From NCBI RefSeq assembly GCF_028689295.1, contig NZ_JAQTWL010000014.1, positions 32,126 through 96,125 of the forward strand: DNA of 64,000 bases. The letters are read 5' to 3'. Positions 48,451 to 57,926 of this stretch are shown here, piece by piece. Every line of letters starts with the position of its first letter. Position 1 is the stretch's first letter. Below the pieces are notes generated by a model. It was not told where the DNA came from, did no database searches, and was given only the letters and a program-made list of their open reading frames with translations. Source of the stretch: Rhodoferax sp. Lineage in GTDB: Bacteria > Pseudomonadota > Gammaproteobacteria > Burkholderiales > Burkholderiaceae_C. The translations under genes were made by a program, and so were the position numbers.

Positions 48451-48753
48451 ATGCCAAAACTGACCCAAGCTCCCAACGTCGCGATCGCCACCCTGTGGGC
48501 TGATGCGCTCAAGGTCGAAGGCATTGACGCCAGCGTGCAGCGCCAGTATTTGAGCGGCGTCGCCGGTGAGCTGCCGCCCGATCAGTGCCTGCCCGAGGTC
48601 TGGATTCAGGACTCGGCGCAGGGGGCGCGCGCACGTGAATTGTTGTACCACTTGCAGCATGTGCCGCAGCGGCGCTGGCAATGCGTCTGCGGCGAACTGG
48701 TGGAAGGCGGTTTCGAGCAGTGCTGGGCCTGCGGTGCCTGGATGCCCGCCTAG
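48451..48753 (+). CDS. DUF2007-like small protein with C-terminal zinc ribbon
   Basis: 100 residues. The front (APNVAIATLWADALKVEGIDASVQRQYLSGVAGELPPDQCLPEVWIQD) matches the DUF2007 / putative signal-transducing fold, and the end WQCVCGELVEGGFEQCWACGAWMP carries CxC and CxxC pairs that suggest a zinc ribbon. Biochemical function unknown. It lies 24 bp upstream of oxyR in the same direction, so it may share the transcript. The ATG has no clear ribosome-binding site. Confidence 0.8.
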   Translation: MPKLTQAPNVAIATLWADALKVEGIDASVQRQYLSGVAGELPPDQCLPEVWIQDSAQGARARELLYHLQHVPQRRWQCVCGELVEGGFEQCWACGAWMPA

Positions 48754-48777
48754 CGCACTCTGGGTGAAAATAGTGCC

Positions 48778-49725
48778 ATGACCCTGACCGAACTCAAATA
48801 CATCGTGGCGGTGGCGCGCGAGCGGCACTTTGGCAAGGCGGCCGAGGCCTGCTATGTGTCTCAACCGACCTTGTCTGTCGCTGTGAAAAAGCTCGAGGAA
48901 GAACTCGATGTGAAGCTGTTCGAGCGCAGCGCCAATGAGGTCACGGTGACCCCGCTGGGCGAGGAAATCGTGCGCCAGGCGCAAAGCGTGCTGGAGCAGG
49001 CCACCGCCATCAAGGAGATTGCCAAGCGCGGCAAGGATCCGCTGGGTGGACCGCTCACTTTAGGCATCATCTACACCATCGGCCCCTATTTGTTGCCCGA
49101 TCTGGTGCGTCAGATGATTGCGCACACGCCGCAAATGCCCTTGATGCTGCAAGAAAACTTTACCGTCAAGTTGCTGGAGATGCTGCGCACCGGCGAAATT
49201 GATTGCGCCATTCTGGCCGAGCCGTTTCCGGATACCGGGCTGGCGGTTGCACCGCTCTACGACGAGCCGTTCATGGCCGCTGTGCCATACAACCACCCGC
49301 TGGCGGCAAAGACCCGCATCACCAGCGAAGAGTTGAAGAACGAGACCATGTTGTTGCTCGGCAGCGGTCATTGTTTTCGGGATCATGTGCTGGAGGTTTG
49401 CCCGGAGTTTGCCCGTTTTTCCAGCAATACCGAGGGCATTCGCAAGAGCTTTGAAGGCTCGTCGCTGGAAACCATCAAACACATGGTGGCCGCCGGCATG
49501 GGTGTCACCCTGGTGCCGCGCCTAAGTGTGCCCAAGGAAGCGCTGGCGGCCAAAGCCAGGCGCCATGAAGATGCCTTTGTGAAATACCTGCCGTTTGCGG
49601 GTGACCCGCCGACACGCCGGGTGGTGCTGGTCTGGCGGCGCAGCTTTACCCGCTACGAAGCCATTGCCGCGCTGCGCAATGCCATTTATGCCTGCGAGTT
49701 GCCGGGCGTTAAGCGCTTGTCATGA
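48778..49725 (+). CDS. oxyR: Hydrogen-peroxide-sensing LysR-type regulator OxyR
   Basis: 315 residues. The N-terminal winged HTH ([38 protein letters not shown]) is of LysR type. The redox pair is Cys199 and Cys208 within [14 protein letters not shown], the same numbering and spacing as E. coli OxyR, so disulfide sensing should be intact. It activates catalase and peroxiredoxin genes on oxidation. The stop overlaps the ubiA ATG (ATGA). The recG-oxyR-ubiA neighbourhood is usual in Burkholderiales. Confidence 0.95.
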   Translation: MTLTELKYIVAVARERHFGKAAEACYVSQPTLSVAVKKLEEELDVKLFERSANEVTVTPLGEEIVRQAQSVLEQATAIKEIAKRGKDPLGGPLTLGIIYTIGPYLLPDLVRQMIAHTPQMPLMLQENFTVKLLEMLRTGEIDCAILAEPFPDTGLAVAPLYDEPFMAAVPYNHPLAAKTRITSEELKNETMLLLGSGHCFRDHVLEVCPEFARFSSNTEGIRKSFEGSSLETIKHMVAAGMGVTLVPRLSVPKEALAAKARRHEDAFVKYLPFAGDPPTRRVVLVWRRSFTRYEAIAALRNAIYACELPGVKRLS

Positions 49726-50615
49726 AAAATAAAAGTGCAAGTTACCAAACGATGCGTTGGCGAAAAAAACCGGATTTGTATCTGGCGCTGATCCGCTGGG
49801 ACCGCCCGGCCGGCTGGCTGTTGCTGCTGTGGCCGACGCTGAGTGCCCTGTGGGTGGCCGCAGGCGGCTTTCCGGGCTGGCATTTGCTCAGCGTTTTTGT
49901 GATCGGCACGATTTTGATGCGCAGCGCGGGCTGCTGCGTCAACGACGTGGCCGACCGTGACTTTGACAAACACGTCAAGCGCACGGCAGGGCGGCCGGTG
50001 ACCACTGGCGCCGTCTCGGTGAAAGAGGCGCTGGCCTTGGGCGCTGTGCTGGCGCTAATTGCTTTTGCGCTGGTACTCACCACCAACGCCATTACGGTGG
50101 GTCTGTCGGCTGCTGCGCTGGCTGTCACGCTGGCATACCCTTATGCCAAGCGCTATGTGTCGATGCCGCAGGCGGTGCTGGGCATTGCCTTCGGCATGGG
50201 GATTCCGATGGCCTTTGCCGCCGTGCGCGGCGACTTGCCGCCGCTGGCTTGGCTGCTGATGTTGGGCAACCTGTTCTGGGTGCTGGCCTACGACACCGAG
50301 TACGCCATGGTGGACCGGGATGATGACCTGCGACTGGGCATCAAGACTTCGGCCATCACATTGGGCACGTGGGATGTGCCGTTGGTCATGCTGTTTTATT
50401 TGGCATTTATCAGCATATGGACGCTGGCGCTGAGGGACTATGTGCAGGGCGTGCTTTTTTATATCGGCCTTGCTGTGGCGCTGGCCCAGGTGGCGTGGCA
50501 TTTCACCCTGATCCGGTCACGCACCCGCGACGGCTGCTTCAAGGCTTTTCGGCTCAACCACTGGCTGGGTTTTGCTGTCTTTGCCGGCATTGCTGTCAGC
50601 TATGCCGTGCAATAA
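49722..50615 (+). CDS. ubiA: 4-hydroxybenzoate polyprenyltransferase
   Basis: 297 residues with about nine membrane helices. Both Asp-rich motifs of the family are seen: [19 protein letters not shown] and [21 protein letters not shown], which hold Mg-pyrophosphate. It attaches the polyprenyl tail to 4-hydroxybenzoate in ubiquinone synthesis at the inner membrane, which indicates a respiratory, ubiquinone-using organism. Translationally coupled to oxyR by a four-base overlap; convergent with proC. Confidence 0.95.
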   Translation: MKNKSASYQTMRWRKKPDLYLALIRWDRPAGWLLLLWPTLSALWVAAGGFPGWHLLSVFVIGTILMRSAGCCVNDVADRDFDKHVKRTAGRPVTTGAVSVKEALALGAVLALIAFALVLTTNAITVGLSAAALAVTLAYPYAKRYVSMPQAVLGIAFGMGIPMAFAAVRGDLPPLAWLLMLGNLFWVLAYDTEYAMVDRDDDLRLGIKTSAITLGTWDVPLVMLFYLAFISIWTLALRDYVQGVLFYIGLAVALAQVAWHFTLIRSRTRDGCFKAFRLNHWLGFAVFAGIAVSYAVQ

Positions 50616-50620
50616 ATAAA

Positions 50621-51436
50621 TCAGGCCGCACCGAACTCATCGCCGAGCTCCCTGGCGCGTTCGCGGGCGGCGTAAATGGCGTCGATGAACAAGGCGCGCA
50701 CGTCGTTGTCTTCCATGCTGGAAATCGCTGCGAAGGTGGTGCCACCCTTGGAGGTGACGCGCTGGCGCAGCACTTGTGGCGAATCGCCCGAAGTTTTGGC
50801 CAAAGCGCTGGCACCCGTGAAAGTGGCTACGGCCAATTGGTGCACTTGTTCGCGGCTCAGGCCCATCTCGGTGCCCGCCATGATCATGGCTTCCATAAAA
50901 TAAAACACGTAGGCCGGTCCGGAGCCGGACAAGGCGGTGACCACGTCGAGCTGGTCTTCGACCTCCATCCAGAGGGACTCGCCGGTGGTCGCGATGACCT
51001 GTTCAACGAAGGCTTTGTCGTTGGCTGTGACGCTGGCGCGGGCAAACAGGCCGGTGATGCCCTGGCCAATCAGCGCCGGGGTGTTGGGCATAGCGCGCAC
51101 CACGCGCTCGGTGCCAAGCCAGGCGGCGATGCTGTCGCTACGGATGCCGGCCGCCACGCTCAAGTGCAAGCCGCCCAGGACGTGCGGGGCTGCGGCCAGC
51201 GCCGCCTCCTTGAAGGTTTGCGGTTTGACGGCCCACACCAGCAACGGGGCATCCAGCAGAAAGTCACCCGCTTGCGGGTGGGCGGTGATGCCAAAGCTGG
51301 CCTGCAGCTTGTCGCGCGCCTCGGCTAAAGGCTCGACCACGTCAATCAGTTCTGTGGGGAGTCCCTGTTTGATCAAGCCACTGACAATGGCGCTGGTCAT
51401 GTTGCCGCCGCCGATGAATGCGATTCGTTTGCTCAT
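50621..51436 (-). CDS. proC: Pyrroline-5-carboxylate reductase
   Basis: 271 residues from ATG 51436. KRIAFIGGGNMTSAIVSGLI is the Rossmann NAD(P)H site; LVWAVKPQT and VRAMPNTPALIGQGITGLFA are further conserved parts, and ALSGSGPAYVFYFMEAMI plus RVTSKGGTTFAAISSMED are the proline-reductase signature. It performs the last step of proline synthesis. An in-frame ATG at 51493 would add an unlikely 19-residue leader. Convergent with ubiA (5 bp apart); the glpK remnant lies just upstream. Confidence 0.96.
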   Translation of the reverse strand: MSKRIAFIGGGNMTSAIVSGLIKQGLPTELIDVVEPLAEARDKLQASFGITAHPQAGDFLLDAPLLVWAVKPQTFKEAALAAAPHVLGGLHLSVAAGIRSDSIAAWLGTERVVRAMPNTPALIGQGITGLFARASVTANDKAFVEQVIATTGESLWMEVEDQLDVVTALSGSGPAYVFYFMEAMIMAGTEMGLSREQVHQLAVATFTGASALAKTSGDSPQVLRQRVTSKGGTTFAAISSMEDNDVRALFIDAIYAARERARELGDEFGAA

Positions 51437-51496
51437 GAATGGTGTGCAGAGGTAAATCCGCGCTAGGTTTGTAAAGGCTGCAAGTCTAATCAAAAG

Positions 51497-51971
51497 TCAG
51501 GACGGGTCGATTTCAACGATCGATTGGCAGCACGGTTTGCCGCACAGCATGTTTTCCCAGCGCGCCATCGCCTCTGCGGCGTGCTGGGCTGCCACAGCGG
51601 GCTCGAAACGGCGCTCGACTTGCCACAGGCTGCCAAGTTCTTCTGTGTTCTGGCACACCCCGGCCAAGTAAGCCGCGCCGATTGCTGTGGTTTCAATCAT
51701 CGCTGGCAGTACCTCCGGAATGCCAAGCAAATTAGCCTGAAACTGCATCAGCAGGTCGTTCACACAGGCGCCACCGTCCACTCGCCACTCCTTGACTGCT
51801 GTAAAGTTGTTGCGCGAGGCATTGCCGGCATCCGTGGCATGCACCCGCAACCGGGTTGCCGGTCGTGTTGGGTGAGTTCTTGTTGTGCTTGCACACCAAC
51901 TGAACCTGGGCGTTGAACACGATGCGGCGTGAGCCCAAGGTACCCTGGTCCAGAGCGAGCAGATAGGTCAT
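51497..51971 (-). pseudogene. glpK: Glycerol kinase remnant (glpK), internal deletion and frameshift
   Basis: Two pieces of GlpK in different frames. The N-terminal piece from ATG 51971 reads MTYLLALDQGTLGSRRIVFN (GlpK normally MTYLLALDQGTSSSR), for about 30 residues. Then, near 51850-51880, the C-terminal piece begins in another frame: WRVDGGACVNDLLMQFQANLLG and ETTAIGAAYLAGV to the end. Roughly 350-370 internal codons including most of the ATP and glycerol sites are missing. Position next to divergent glpD matches the normal glpKD arrangement, so this is a decayed native gene, not an imported fragment. Confidence 0.88.
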
Positions 51972-52027
51972 GGAAGTATCCTGAAGTGGCGAATAATGGG
52001 ACGGTTTGTATCCAAGATGAATATCGC

Positions 52028-53638
52028 ATGGTCACTTTACCCAAAGCACTTGCAACCCGGCGTTCCGAATTGATCACCCGTCTGGCGGAACCGTGGCACT
52101 ACGACATCGCCATTGTGGGCGGTGGCGCGACAGGTTTGGGTGTGGCTCTGGATGCCGCTGCGAGGGGCTTGCGCGTGGTTTTGGTTGAATCGCATGATTT
52201 TGCCAAGGGCACCTCGTCCCGATCGACCAAGTTGGTGCATGGCGGCGTGCGTTATTTGGCACAGGGCAATATTTCTTTGGTGCGGGAAGCCCTGAATGAG
52301 CGCTCGCTGTTGTTGAATAACGCGCCATATCTAGCGCAGCCGCTGCAGTTTGTGATGCCCACCTATCGCTGGTGGGAGGTGGGGTTCTACGGCGCCGGAC
52401 TGAAAATGTACGACTTGCTGGCGGGGCGCGCCGGCTTGGGGAAAACCGAGCTTTTGGGATGCAAGGAAACCCTGGCGTATTTGCCTGCGCTGCGTGCTCA
52501 GGGACTGCAAGGGGCGGTGAAATATTGGGATGGTCAATTCAATGATGCGCGTCTGGCCATTGTGCTGGCGCGCACGGCGGCCAGTTATGGGGCGCTTTTG
52601 GTCAACTATTGTCGAGCCACCGGACTGACCTATGACAACGGCAAAGTCTCCGGTTTGGCGTGCGAAGATCAACTGACTGGAAAGGGGTATCAGCTCCCAA
52701 GCCCGTGCGTCGTCAATGCCACCGGCGTTTGGGTGGATGAATTGCGACACAAGGACGGATTGGCTGTGCCTGGTGACCACGGCCGCGCCACGCAGCCCAT
52801 CGTGGCGTCCAGCCAGGGGGTGCATATAGTGGTGGAGCGTGACTTTCTGGGTGCCGACGTGGCAATGATGGTGCCCAGAACGGCCGACGGGCGCGTGCTG
52901 TTTGCAGTGCCCTGGCTGGGAAAAGTCATCCTTGGAACCACCGACACACCGCGCCACGATCTGGCCCGTGAGCCTATCGCCTTCAAGGAAGAAATCGAAT
53001 TTATTTTGAGCGAATCCGCCAAATACCTGCGTCGCGCGCCCACGCTGGCCGATGTCAAAAGCATTTGGGTGGGACTACGCCCCCTGGTCAAACCGCAGCA
53101 GGATGAGGGCGGCAGCACCAAGGGACTGAGCCGGGAACACACGATTTTGATCAGTCGCAGTGGGATGGTGACCGTCACAGGCGGCAAGTGGACGACATAT
53201 CGGGCTATGGCTGCGGATGTGCTTGATAAATGTATCGAGCACCAACTGATTGCACCGACTCAGGAGAGCACCACAAAAACCCTGCGTTTGTTGGGTAGTG
53301 GCGCCGAGTCAGCTTCGGCCGCTGTGAGGCCGCTAACTGGGGCGCCCGGATGGCACTCCTATGGCACTGAACAGGCATTCATCAAAACATTGCCAGGAGC
53401 CGCAGAGGCGTTGTGCGCCGGATTGACCGTTGCCATGGTGCGCTTTGCCGCACGTTATGAATATGCATTGACAGTGGAAGATGTGTTGGCCAGGCGATCA
53501 CGCCTGCTGTTTCTGGATGCGCGTCTTGCCATTGAGCTTGCAGCACGAGTGGGTGAAGTACTGCGTGAAGAAACCCAAAAAGATCCAAAAGTTCAAGAAT
53601 TCCGATCGTTGGCAGCCAATTATTTGCTGCAATCCTGA
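52028..53638 (+). CDS. glpD: Aerobic glycerol-3-phosphate dehydrogenase
   Basis: 536 residues, full length. FAD-binding YDIAIVGGGATGLGVALDAAARGLRVVLVE near the N-terminus, DFAKGTSSRSTKLVHGGVRYLAQGN, and the C-terminal TVTGGKWTTYRAMAADVLD region are typical of GlpD. The membrane-associated flavoenzyme feeds electrons from glycerol-3-P to ubiquinone. I start at ATG 52028; a further upstream frame would read through the divergent glpK region. With glpK broken, it may serve only G3P from phospholipid turnover or imported G3P. No internal stops or shifts. Confidence 0.93.
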   Translation: MVTLPKALATRRSELITRLAEPWHYDIAIVGGGATGLGVALDAAARGLRVVLVESHDFAKGTSSRSTKLVHGGVRYLAQGNISLVREALNERSLLLNNAPYLAQPLQFVMPTYRWWEVGFYGAGLKMYDLLAGRAGLGKTELLGCKETLAYLPALRAQGLQGAVKYWDGQFNDARLAIVLARTAASYGALLVNYCRATGLTYDNGKVSGLACEDQLTGKGYQLPSPCVVNATGVWVDELRHKDGLAVPGDHGRATQPIVASSQGVHIVVERDFLGADVAMMVPRTADGRVLFAVPWLGKVILGTTDTPRHDLAREPIAFKEEIEFILSESAKYLRRAPTLADVKSIWVGLRPLVKPQQDEGGSTKGLSREHTILISRSGMVTVTGGKWTTYRAMAADVLDKCIEHQLIAPTQESTTKTLRLLGSGAESASAAVRPLTGAPGWHSYGTEQAFIKTLPGAAEALCAGLTVAMVRFAARYEYALTVEDVLARRSRLLFLDARLAIELAARVGEVLREETQKDPKVQEFRSLAANYLLQS

Positions 53639-53645
53639 AAAAGTT

Positions 53646-53674
53646 TTGACAGACCCCTGTTTTTAGTGCATAAT
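53646..53674 (+). promoter_or_regulatory. rplN: Strong sigma-70 promoter of the rplN operon
   Basis: Consensus -35 TTGACA at 53646-53651 and -10 CATAAT at 53669-53674, with exactly 17 bp between. Transcription would begin near 53681, giving a leader of about 135 nt. It lies only 8 bp after the glpD stop and explains how rplN and the genes after it are expressed without the usual upstream S10-cluster genes. Confidence 0.88.
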
Positions 53675-53757
53675 TCAGGGCTTCGCTTTACACCGAAGTG
53701 TCTGCCCCAACCTAACAACATGAGTGGTTCATGTTGCGTGCGCCGGGCCCAAGACTG

Positions 53758-53796
53758 ACCGAAATCAAATTTGCATTGTGCGGGTTTGATTTTGGT
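53758..53796 (+). promoter_or_regulatory. rplN: Hairpin in the rplN leader
   Basis: ACCGAAATCAAA (53758-53769) pairs with TTTGATTTTGGT (53785-53796): 12 pairs with a single G-T wobble and a 15-nt loop, ending 20 nt before the rplN start. There is no T-run. The location suits translational feedback by a ribosomal protein of the operon; S8 is the usual regulator of this gene set in E. coli, but I cannot show that this structure is its target. Confidence 0.5.
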
Positions 53797-53816
53797 GCAA
53801 GTTGGGAATTAAACAA

Positions 53817-54185
53817 ATGATCCAAACCGAATCTCGACTCGAAGTCGCCGATAACACTGGCGCAAAGTCCGTTCTGTGCATCAAGGTGCTGGGCGGATCC
53901 AAACGTCGCTACGCTAGCGTGGGCGACATCATCAAAGTCAGTATCAAAGAAGCTGCGCCTCGTGGTCGTGTCAAAAAAGGCGATGTCTATAGCGCTGTGG
54001 TGGTTCGTACTGCCAAGGGCATTCGCCGCAGTGATGGCTCATTGGTCAAATTTGATGGCAATGCAGCCGTGCTGCTCAATGCCAAGCTTGAGCCTATTGG
54101 CACCCGTATCTTTGGACCAGTCACGCGCGAGCTGCGCACTGAAAAGTTCATGAAGATCGTGTCTTTGGCCCCTGAAGTTTTGTAA
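53817..54185 (+). CDS. rplN: 50S ribosomal protein L14
   Basis: 122 residues, the standard length from ATG 53817 (an in-frame TTG 15 bases upstream is not needed). [27 protein letters not shown] and the [16 protein letters not shown] region are diagnostic. It binds 23S rRNA near the L19 contact. First gene of the operon, directly after its own promoter; in the standard order it would follow rpsQ, which is not here. Confidence 0.98.
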   Translation: MIQTESRLEVADNTGAKSVLCIKVLGGSKRRYASVGDIIKVSIKEAAPRGRVKKGDVYSAVVVRTAKGIRRSDGSLVKFDGNAAVLLNAKLEPIGTRIFGPVTRELRTEKFMKIVSLAPEVL

Positions 54186-54194
54186 GGACATCAC

Positions 54195-54515
54195 ATGAAC
54201 AAGATTCGCAAAGGCGACGATGTCATCGTGCTCACTGGGCGCGATAAAGGTAAACGTGGCAAGGTCACGTTGCGCAAGGATGATTCTCACCTGGTGGTTG
54301 AGGGCGTCAATATCGTCAAGAAACATGCCAAACCCAATCCGATGAAGGGTGAGGCTGGCGGCATCGTTGAAAAAACCATGGCCATTCACCAGTCCAATGT
54401 TGCTATTTTTAATGTAGCAAGCGGCAAGGCTGATCGCGTGGGCATCAAATTGCAGGCTGACGGCAAGCGCGTTCGCGTTTACAAGTCCAGCGGCGAAGAA
54501 ATCAAGGTGGCATGA
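54195..54515 (+). CDS. rplX: 50S ribosomal protein L24
   Basis: 106 residues. [24 protein letters not shown] is the KOW motif of L24, an assembly-initiator protein at the exit tunnel. Its TGA overlaps the next in-frame ATG (ATGA at 54512). Order L14-L24-L5 is standard. Confidence 0.98.
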   Translation: MNKIRKGDDVIVLTGRDKGKRGKVTLRKDDSHLVVEGVNIVKKHAKPNPMKGEAGGIVEKTMAIHQSNVAIFNVASGKADRVGIKLQADGKRVRVYKSSGEEIKVA

Positions 54516-54517
54516 AA

Positions 54518-55057
54518 ATGGCTCGTTTGCAACAACTCTATCGTGAAAAGCTGGCGCCCGAATTGATGGCCAAATTCGGCTACAAATCGCCCATGCAAGT
54601 GCCGCGCCTGACCAAGATCACTCTGAACATGGGTGTGAGCGAAGCCGTGGCAGATAAAAAAGTGATGGACCACGCCGTGGGTGATTTGACCAAAATCGCA
54701 GGTCAAAAACCTGTGGTGACCATGTCGAAGAAAGCCATTGCTGGATTCAAGATTCGCGAGAATCAAGCCATTGGTTGTATGGTGACATTGCGCGGAGCCC
54801 AGATGTATGAGTTTCTGGACCGCTTTGTCACGGTAGCTCTGCCGCGCGTTCGTGACTTTCGCGGTATTTCGGGCCGTTCGTTCGATGGCCGCGGTAACTA
54901 CAACATTGGCGTCAAAGAGCAAATTATTTTCCCTGAAATTGAGTACGACAAGGTCGATGCCTTGCGCGGTCTCAACATCAGCATCACAACAACGGCCAAG
55001 AGTGATGACGAGTGCAAAGCTCTTCTCGCCGGTTTCCGTTTTCCCTTCAAGAACTGA
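54518..55057 (+). CDS. rplE: 50S ribosomal protein L5
   Basis: 179 residues. [40 protein letters not shown] and the [18 protein letters not shown] block identify L5, which binds 5S rRNA and tRNA. ATG 54518 gives the usual MARLQQ start, while ATG 54512, overlapping the rplX stop, would add MK and would be translationally coupled. Confidence 0.97.
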   Translation: MARLQQLYREKLAPELMAKFGYKSPMQVPRLTKITLNMGVSEAVADKKVMDHAVGDLTKIAGQKPVVTMSKKAIAGFKIRENQAIGCMVTLRGAQMYEFLDRFVTVALPRVRDFRGISGRSFDGRGNYNIGVKEQIIFPEIEYDKVDALRGLNISITTTAKSDDECKALLAGFRFPFKN

Positions 55058-55065
55058 GGTGATCT

Positions 55066-55371
55066 GTGGCTAAGATGGCTTTAATCCAACGCGAGCTCAA
55101 ACGCGACAAACTGGTTGCCAAGTACGCAAAAAAACATGCGGAATTGAAGGCGATTTCTACGGATGCCAAGCGCACGGACGAAGAGCGCGCGGCGGCTCGT
55201 TTGGGCCTGCAGATGTTACCTCGTAACGCAAACCCCACCCGTCAGCGCAACCGTTGTGCTATCACGGGTCGTCCACGTGGTACGTTCCAGCACTTCGGCT
55301 TGGCGCGTGCAAAGATTCGCGAAATGGCTTTTGCCGGTGAAATACCTGGCATCGTCAAAGCTAGCTGGTAA
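55066..55371 (+). CDS. rpsN: 30S ribosomal protein S14 (zinc-free type)
   Basis: 101 residues starting at GTG 55066. [22 protein letters not shown] and the C-terminal [33 protein letters not shown] define S14. The long form lacks the CxxC zinc pairs of the short 61-residue paralogue, so it does not depend on zinc. Confidence 0.97.
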   Translation: MAKMALIQRELKRDKLVAKYAKKHAELKAISTDAKRTDEERAAARLGLQMLPRNANPTRQRNRCAITGRPRGTFQHFGLARAKIREMAFAGEIPGIVKASW

Positions 55372-55389
55372 TCGGCAGGAGAAATAGAT

Positions 55390-55785
55390 ATGAGCATGAG
55401 TGACCCGATCGCCGACCTGCTGACACGCATTCGAAATGCGCAAATGGTTGCAAAAACATCTGTTCGTGTACCTTCATCCAAAGTGAAAGTCGCGATTGCC
55501 CAAGTCCTGAAAGACGAAGGCTACATCGATGGATTCAAAGTCAATCCGGCAGATGGTAAACCTGAGCTTGAGATAGCTCTGAAATATTACGCTGGCCGTC
55601 CGGTGATTGAGCGCATCGAGCGCGTCAGTCGTCCTGGCCTGCGCGTGTACCGTGGCAGCGATGCCATTCCACAAGTTCAAAACGGCCTGGGTGTGGCAAT
55701 TGTCACAACACCCCAGGGTGTCATGACTGATCGCAAGGCGCGTGCTACCGGTGTCGGTGGCGAAGTGCTTTGCTACGTCGCCTAA
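55390..55785 (+). CDS. rpsH: 30S ribosomal protein S8
   Basis: 131 residues. [19 protein letters not shown] and the closing [22 protein letters not shown] are typical. S8 binds helix 21 of 16S rRNA and in E. coli represses translation of this operon at rplE. GGAG at about 55378 precedes the ATG. Confidence 0.98.
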   Translation: MSMSDPIADLLTRIRNAQMVAKTSVRVPSSKVKVAIAQVLKDEGYIDGFKVNPADGKPELEIALKYYAGRPVIERIERVSRPGLRVYRGSDAIPQVQNGLGVAIVTTPQGVMTDRKARATGVGGEVLCYVA

Positions 55786-55811
55786 AGCGTGACATTGAGA
55801 GGAAATACAAG

Positions 55812-56345
55812 ATGTCCCGTATTGCGAAAATGCCCGTCTCTATTCCATCTGGCGTAGATGTGACGGTGGGTGAACAAAATCTGAGTGTCAAGGGTGCTGG
55901 CGGCTTGCTGTCGCTCACTCAAAATGCCCTGGTCAAAGTATCCAGCGAATCTGGCAAGTTGAGTTTTTCAGCGGTCAACGAATCGCGTGAAGCCGACGCC
56001 ATGGCTGGCACGATGCGCCAGTTGGTCAGCAACATGGTGATTGGTGTTACCAAGGGTTTCGAGAAAAAATTGACCTTGATTGGCGTTGGTTACAAAGCGC
56101 AAGCAACCGGCAACAAGCTTAATTTGACGGTGGGTTATTCGCATCCCGTCAACATGGACATGCCGGTAGGCATCTCTGTTGCTACGCCCACGCCGACAGA
56201 AGTTGTGATCAAGGGCGCTGACCGTCAGCGCGTTGGTCAGGTAGCGGCTGAAATCCGTGCAGTCCGTCCGCCCGAGCCTTACAAAGGCAAGGGCATTCGG
56301 TATGCCGACGAAAAAGTCGCGATCAAAGAAACCAAGAAGAAATAA
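55812..56345 (+). CDS. rplF: 50S ribosomal protein L6
   Basis: 177 residues from ATG 55812 (an earlier in-frame start inside rpsH would add 14 unrelated residues). [17 protein letters not shown] and the C-terminal [33 protein letters not shown] are diagnostic of L6, located near the factor-binding stalk. Confidence 0.98.
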   Translation: MSRIAKMPVSIPSGVDVTVGEQNLSVKGAGGLLSLTQNALVKVSSESGKLSFSAVNESREADAMAGTMRQLVSNMVIGVTKGFEKKLTLIGVGYKAQATGNKLNLTVGYSHPVNMDMPVGISVATPTPTEVVIKGADRQRVGQVAAEIRAVRPPEPYKGKGIRYADEKVAIKETKKK

Positions 56346-56356
56346 GGATCTGCACC

Positions 56357-56722
56357 ATGTTGAGCAAAAAAGAGCAGCGTCTTCGCAGAGCCCGTCAAAC
56401 CCGTATTCGCATCGCTCTCCAGGGCGTCGCGCGGTTGACGGTGAATCGCACCAATCTGCACATTTACGCCAGTGTTATTTCTGGCGATGGCAGCAAGGTG
56501 TTGGCCACAGCATCCACGGTGGAAGCCGAAGTGCGTCAATCATTGGGCGGGTCTGGTAAAGGTGGCAATGTTGCTGCTGCCCAGGTTATCGGCAAGCGTT
56601 TGGCTGAAAAGGCAAAAGCTGTAGGTGTTGAAAAAGTGGCGTTTGATCGTTCCGGGTTTGCGTACCATGGCCGTGTCAAAGCGCTGGCTGATGCAGCACG
56701 TGAAGCTGGCTTGCAGTTCTAA
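56357..56722 (+). CDS. rplR: 50S ribosomal protein L18
   Basis: 121 residues. The basic start [19 protein letters not shown] and the ending [27 protein letters not shown] match L18, which docks 5S rRNA with L5. Follows rplF by 11 bp. Confidence 0.98.
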   Translation: MLSKKEQRLRRARQTRIRIALQGVARLTVNRTNLHIYASVISGDGSKVLATASTVEAEVRQSLGGSGKGGNVAAAQVIGKRLAEKAKAVGVEKVAFDRSGFAYHGRVKALADAAREAGLQF

Positions 56723-56740
56723 GCAGATCGGAAACTAATA

Positions 56741-57265
56741 ATGGCTAAAGTACAAGCAAAAATGCAAGGTAAGGCTGAAGGGCCTGAGGATGGTCTGCGC
56801 GAGAAGATGATCGCGATCAACCGGGTCACGAAAGTGGTCAAGGGTGGTCGTATCCTCGGATTCGCAGCATTGACCGTGGTCGGTGACGGCGACGGCACAG
56901 TGGGCATGGGCAAGGGAAAGTCGAAAGAAGTTCCTGCAGCTGTGCAAAAAGCCATGGAAGAAGCGCGTCGCAACATGACCAAGGTCTCGCTCAAAAATGG
57001 TTCCATTCACCACAAGGTGATGGGTCACCATGGTGCGGCTTCCGTCATGATGGCGCCCGCTCCCAAAGGTACCGGCATCATTGCTGGCGGCCCGATGCGT
57101 GCAGTTTTCGAAGTCATCGGAATCACCGATATCGTGGCCAAGAGCCATGGCTCCTCGAATCCTTACAACATGGTTCGTGCTACGTTGGATGCGTTATCGC
57201 ACGCCACAACGCCTTCAGTGGTTGCCGCCAAGCGTGGAAAAACCATCGAAGAAATTTTTGCCTGA
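56741..57265 (+). CDS. rpsE: 30S ribosomal protein S5
   Basis: 174 residues. [41 protein letters not shown] is the S5 N-terminal double-stranded RNA-binding domain, and [37 protein letters not shown] the C-terminal domain. S5 shapes the mRNA entry site and decoding accuracy. Normal sequence at the spectinomycin loop (KVVKGGR). Confidence 0.98.
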   Translation: MAKVQAKMQGKAEGPEDGLREKMIAINRVTKVVKGGRILGFAALTVVGDGDGTVGMGKGKSKEVPAAVQKAMEEARRNMTKVSLKNGSIHHKVMGHHGAASVMMAPAPKGTGIIAGGPMRAVFEVIGITDIVAKSHGSSNPYNMVRATLDALSHATTPSVVAAKRGKTIEEIFA

Positions 57266-57279
57266 TTGGAGTCTTCAAA

Positions 57280-57462
57280 ATGACAACGCAAAATAAAGTG
57301 ACAGTGCAACTCGTGCGTAGCCCCATCGGTTGTGCAGAGTCGCATCGCGCCACCGTTCGCGGTTTGGGTTTACGCAAGATTCGCAGCACCAGCGAGCTGG
57401 TGGACACCCCTGAAGTCCGCGGCATGATCAACAAGATCAGCTACCTGGTCAAAGTGCTCTAA
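57280..57462 (+). CDS. rpmD: 50S ribosomal protein L30
   Basis: 60 residues. [31 protein letters not shown] is the L30 pattern, a small single-domain protein of the large subunit. It sits between rpsE and rplO as in other bacteria. Confidence 0.97.
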   Translation: MTTQNKVTVQLVRSPIGCAESHRATVRGLGLRKIRSTSELVDTPEVRGMINKISYLVKVL

Positions 57463-57472
57463 GAGGTAAATG

Positions 57473-57904
57473 ATGGAACTCAATGGCATCAAGCCGGCTG
57501 ACGGCGCAAAACATTACAAACGCCGCGTTGGTCGCGGCATCGGCTCAGGGCTTGGCAAAACGGCGGGTCGTGGCCACAAAGGTCAAAAATCACGCGCTGG
57601 CGGTTACCACAAGGTTGGTTTCGAAGGCGGTCAGATGCCCATGCAGCGGCGTTTGCCCAAGCGCGGCTTCAAGTCGGCGTTGTTGAAGTTCAATGCAGAA
57701 GTGACTTTGTCCGCGCTCAACCAGCTTGATGCGTCAGACATTGACTTGCTCGTTTTGAAACAGGCTGGCTTGGTCGGTGAACTGGCCAAAGTGGTCAAGG
57801 TCATCAAGACTGGCGAAGTAAGCAAAGCATTCAAGTTGAATGGCATCGGTGCCACCGTCGCGGCCAAGGCAGCCATTGAAGCGGCTGGCGGCAGCGTTGC
57901 TTAA
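57473..57904 (+). CDS. rplO: 50S ribosomal protein L15
   Basis: 143 residues. [43 protein letters not shown] is the flexible Gly/Lys/Arg-rich arm of L15, followed by [18 protein letters not shown]. The doubled ATG (57470/57473) leaves a one-residue ambiguity. Precedes secY by 22 bp. Confidence 0.97.
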   Translation: MELNGIKPADGAKHYKRRVGRGIGSGLGKTAGRGHKGQKSRAGGYHKVGFEGGQMPMQRRLPKRGFKSALLKFNAEVTLSALNQLDASDIDLLVLKQAGLVGELAKVVKVIKTGEVSKAFKLNGIGATVAAKAAIEAAGGSVA

Positions 57905-57926
57905 TTCAGATTCAGGACTGGTGTAA

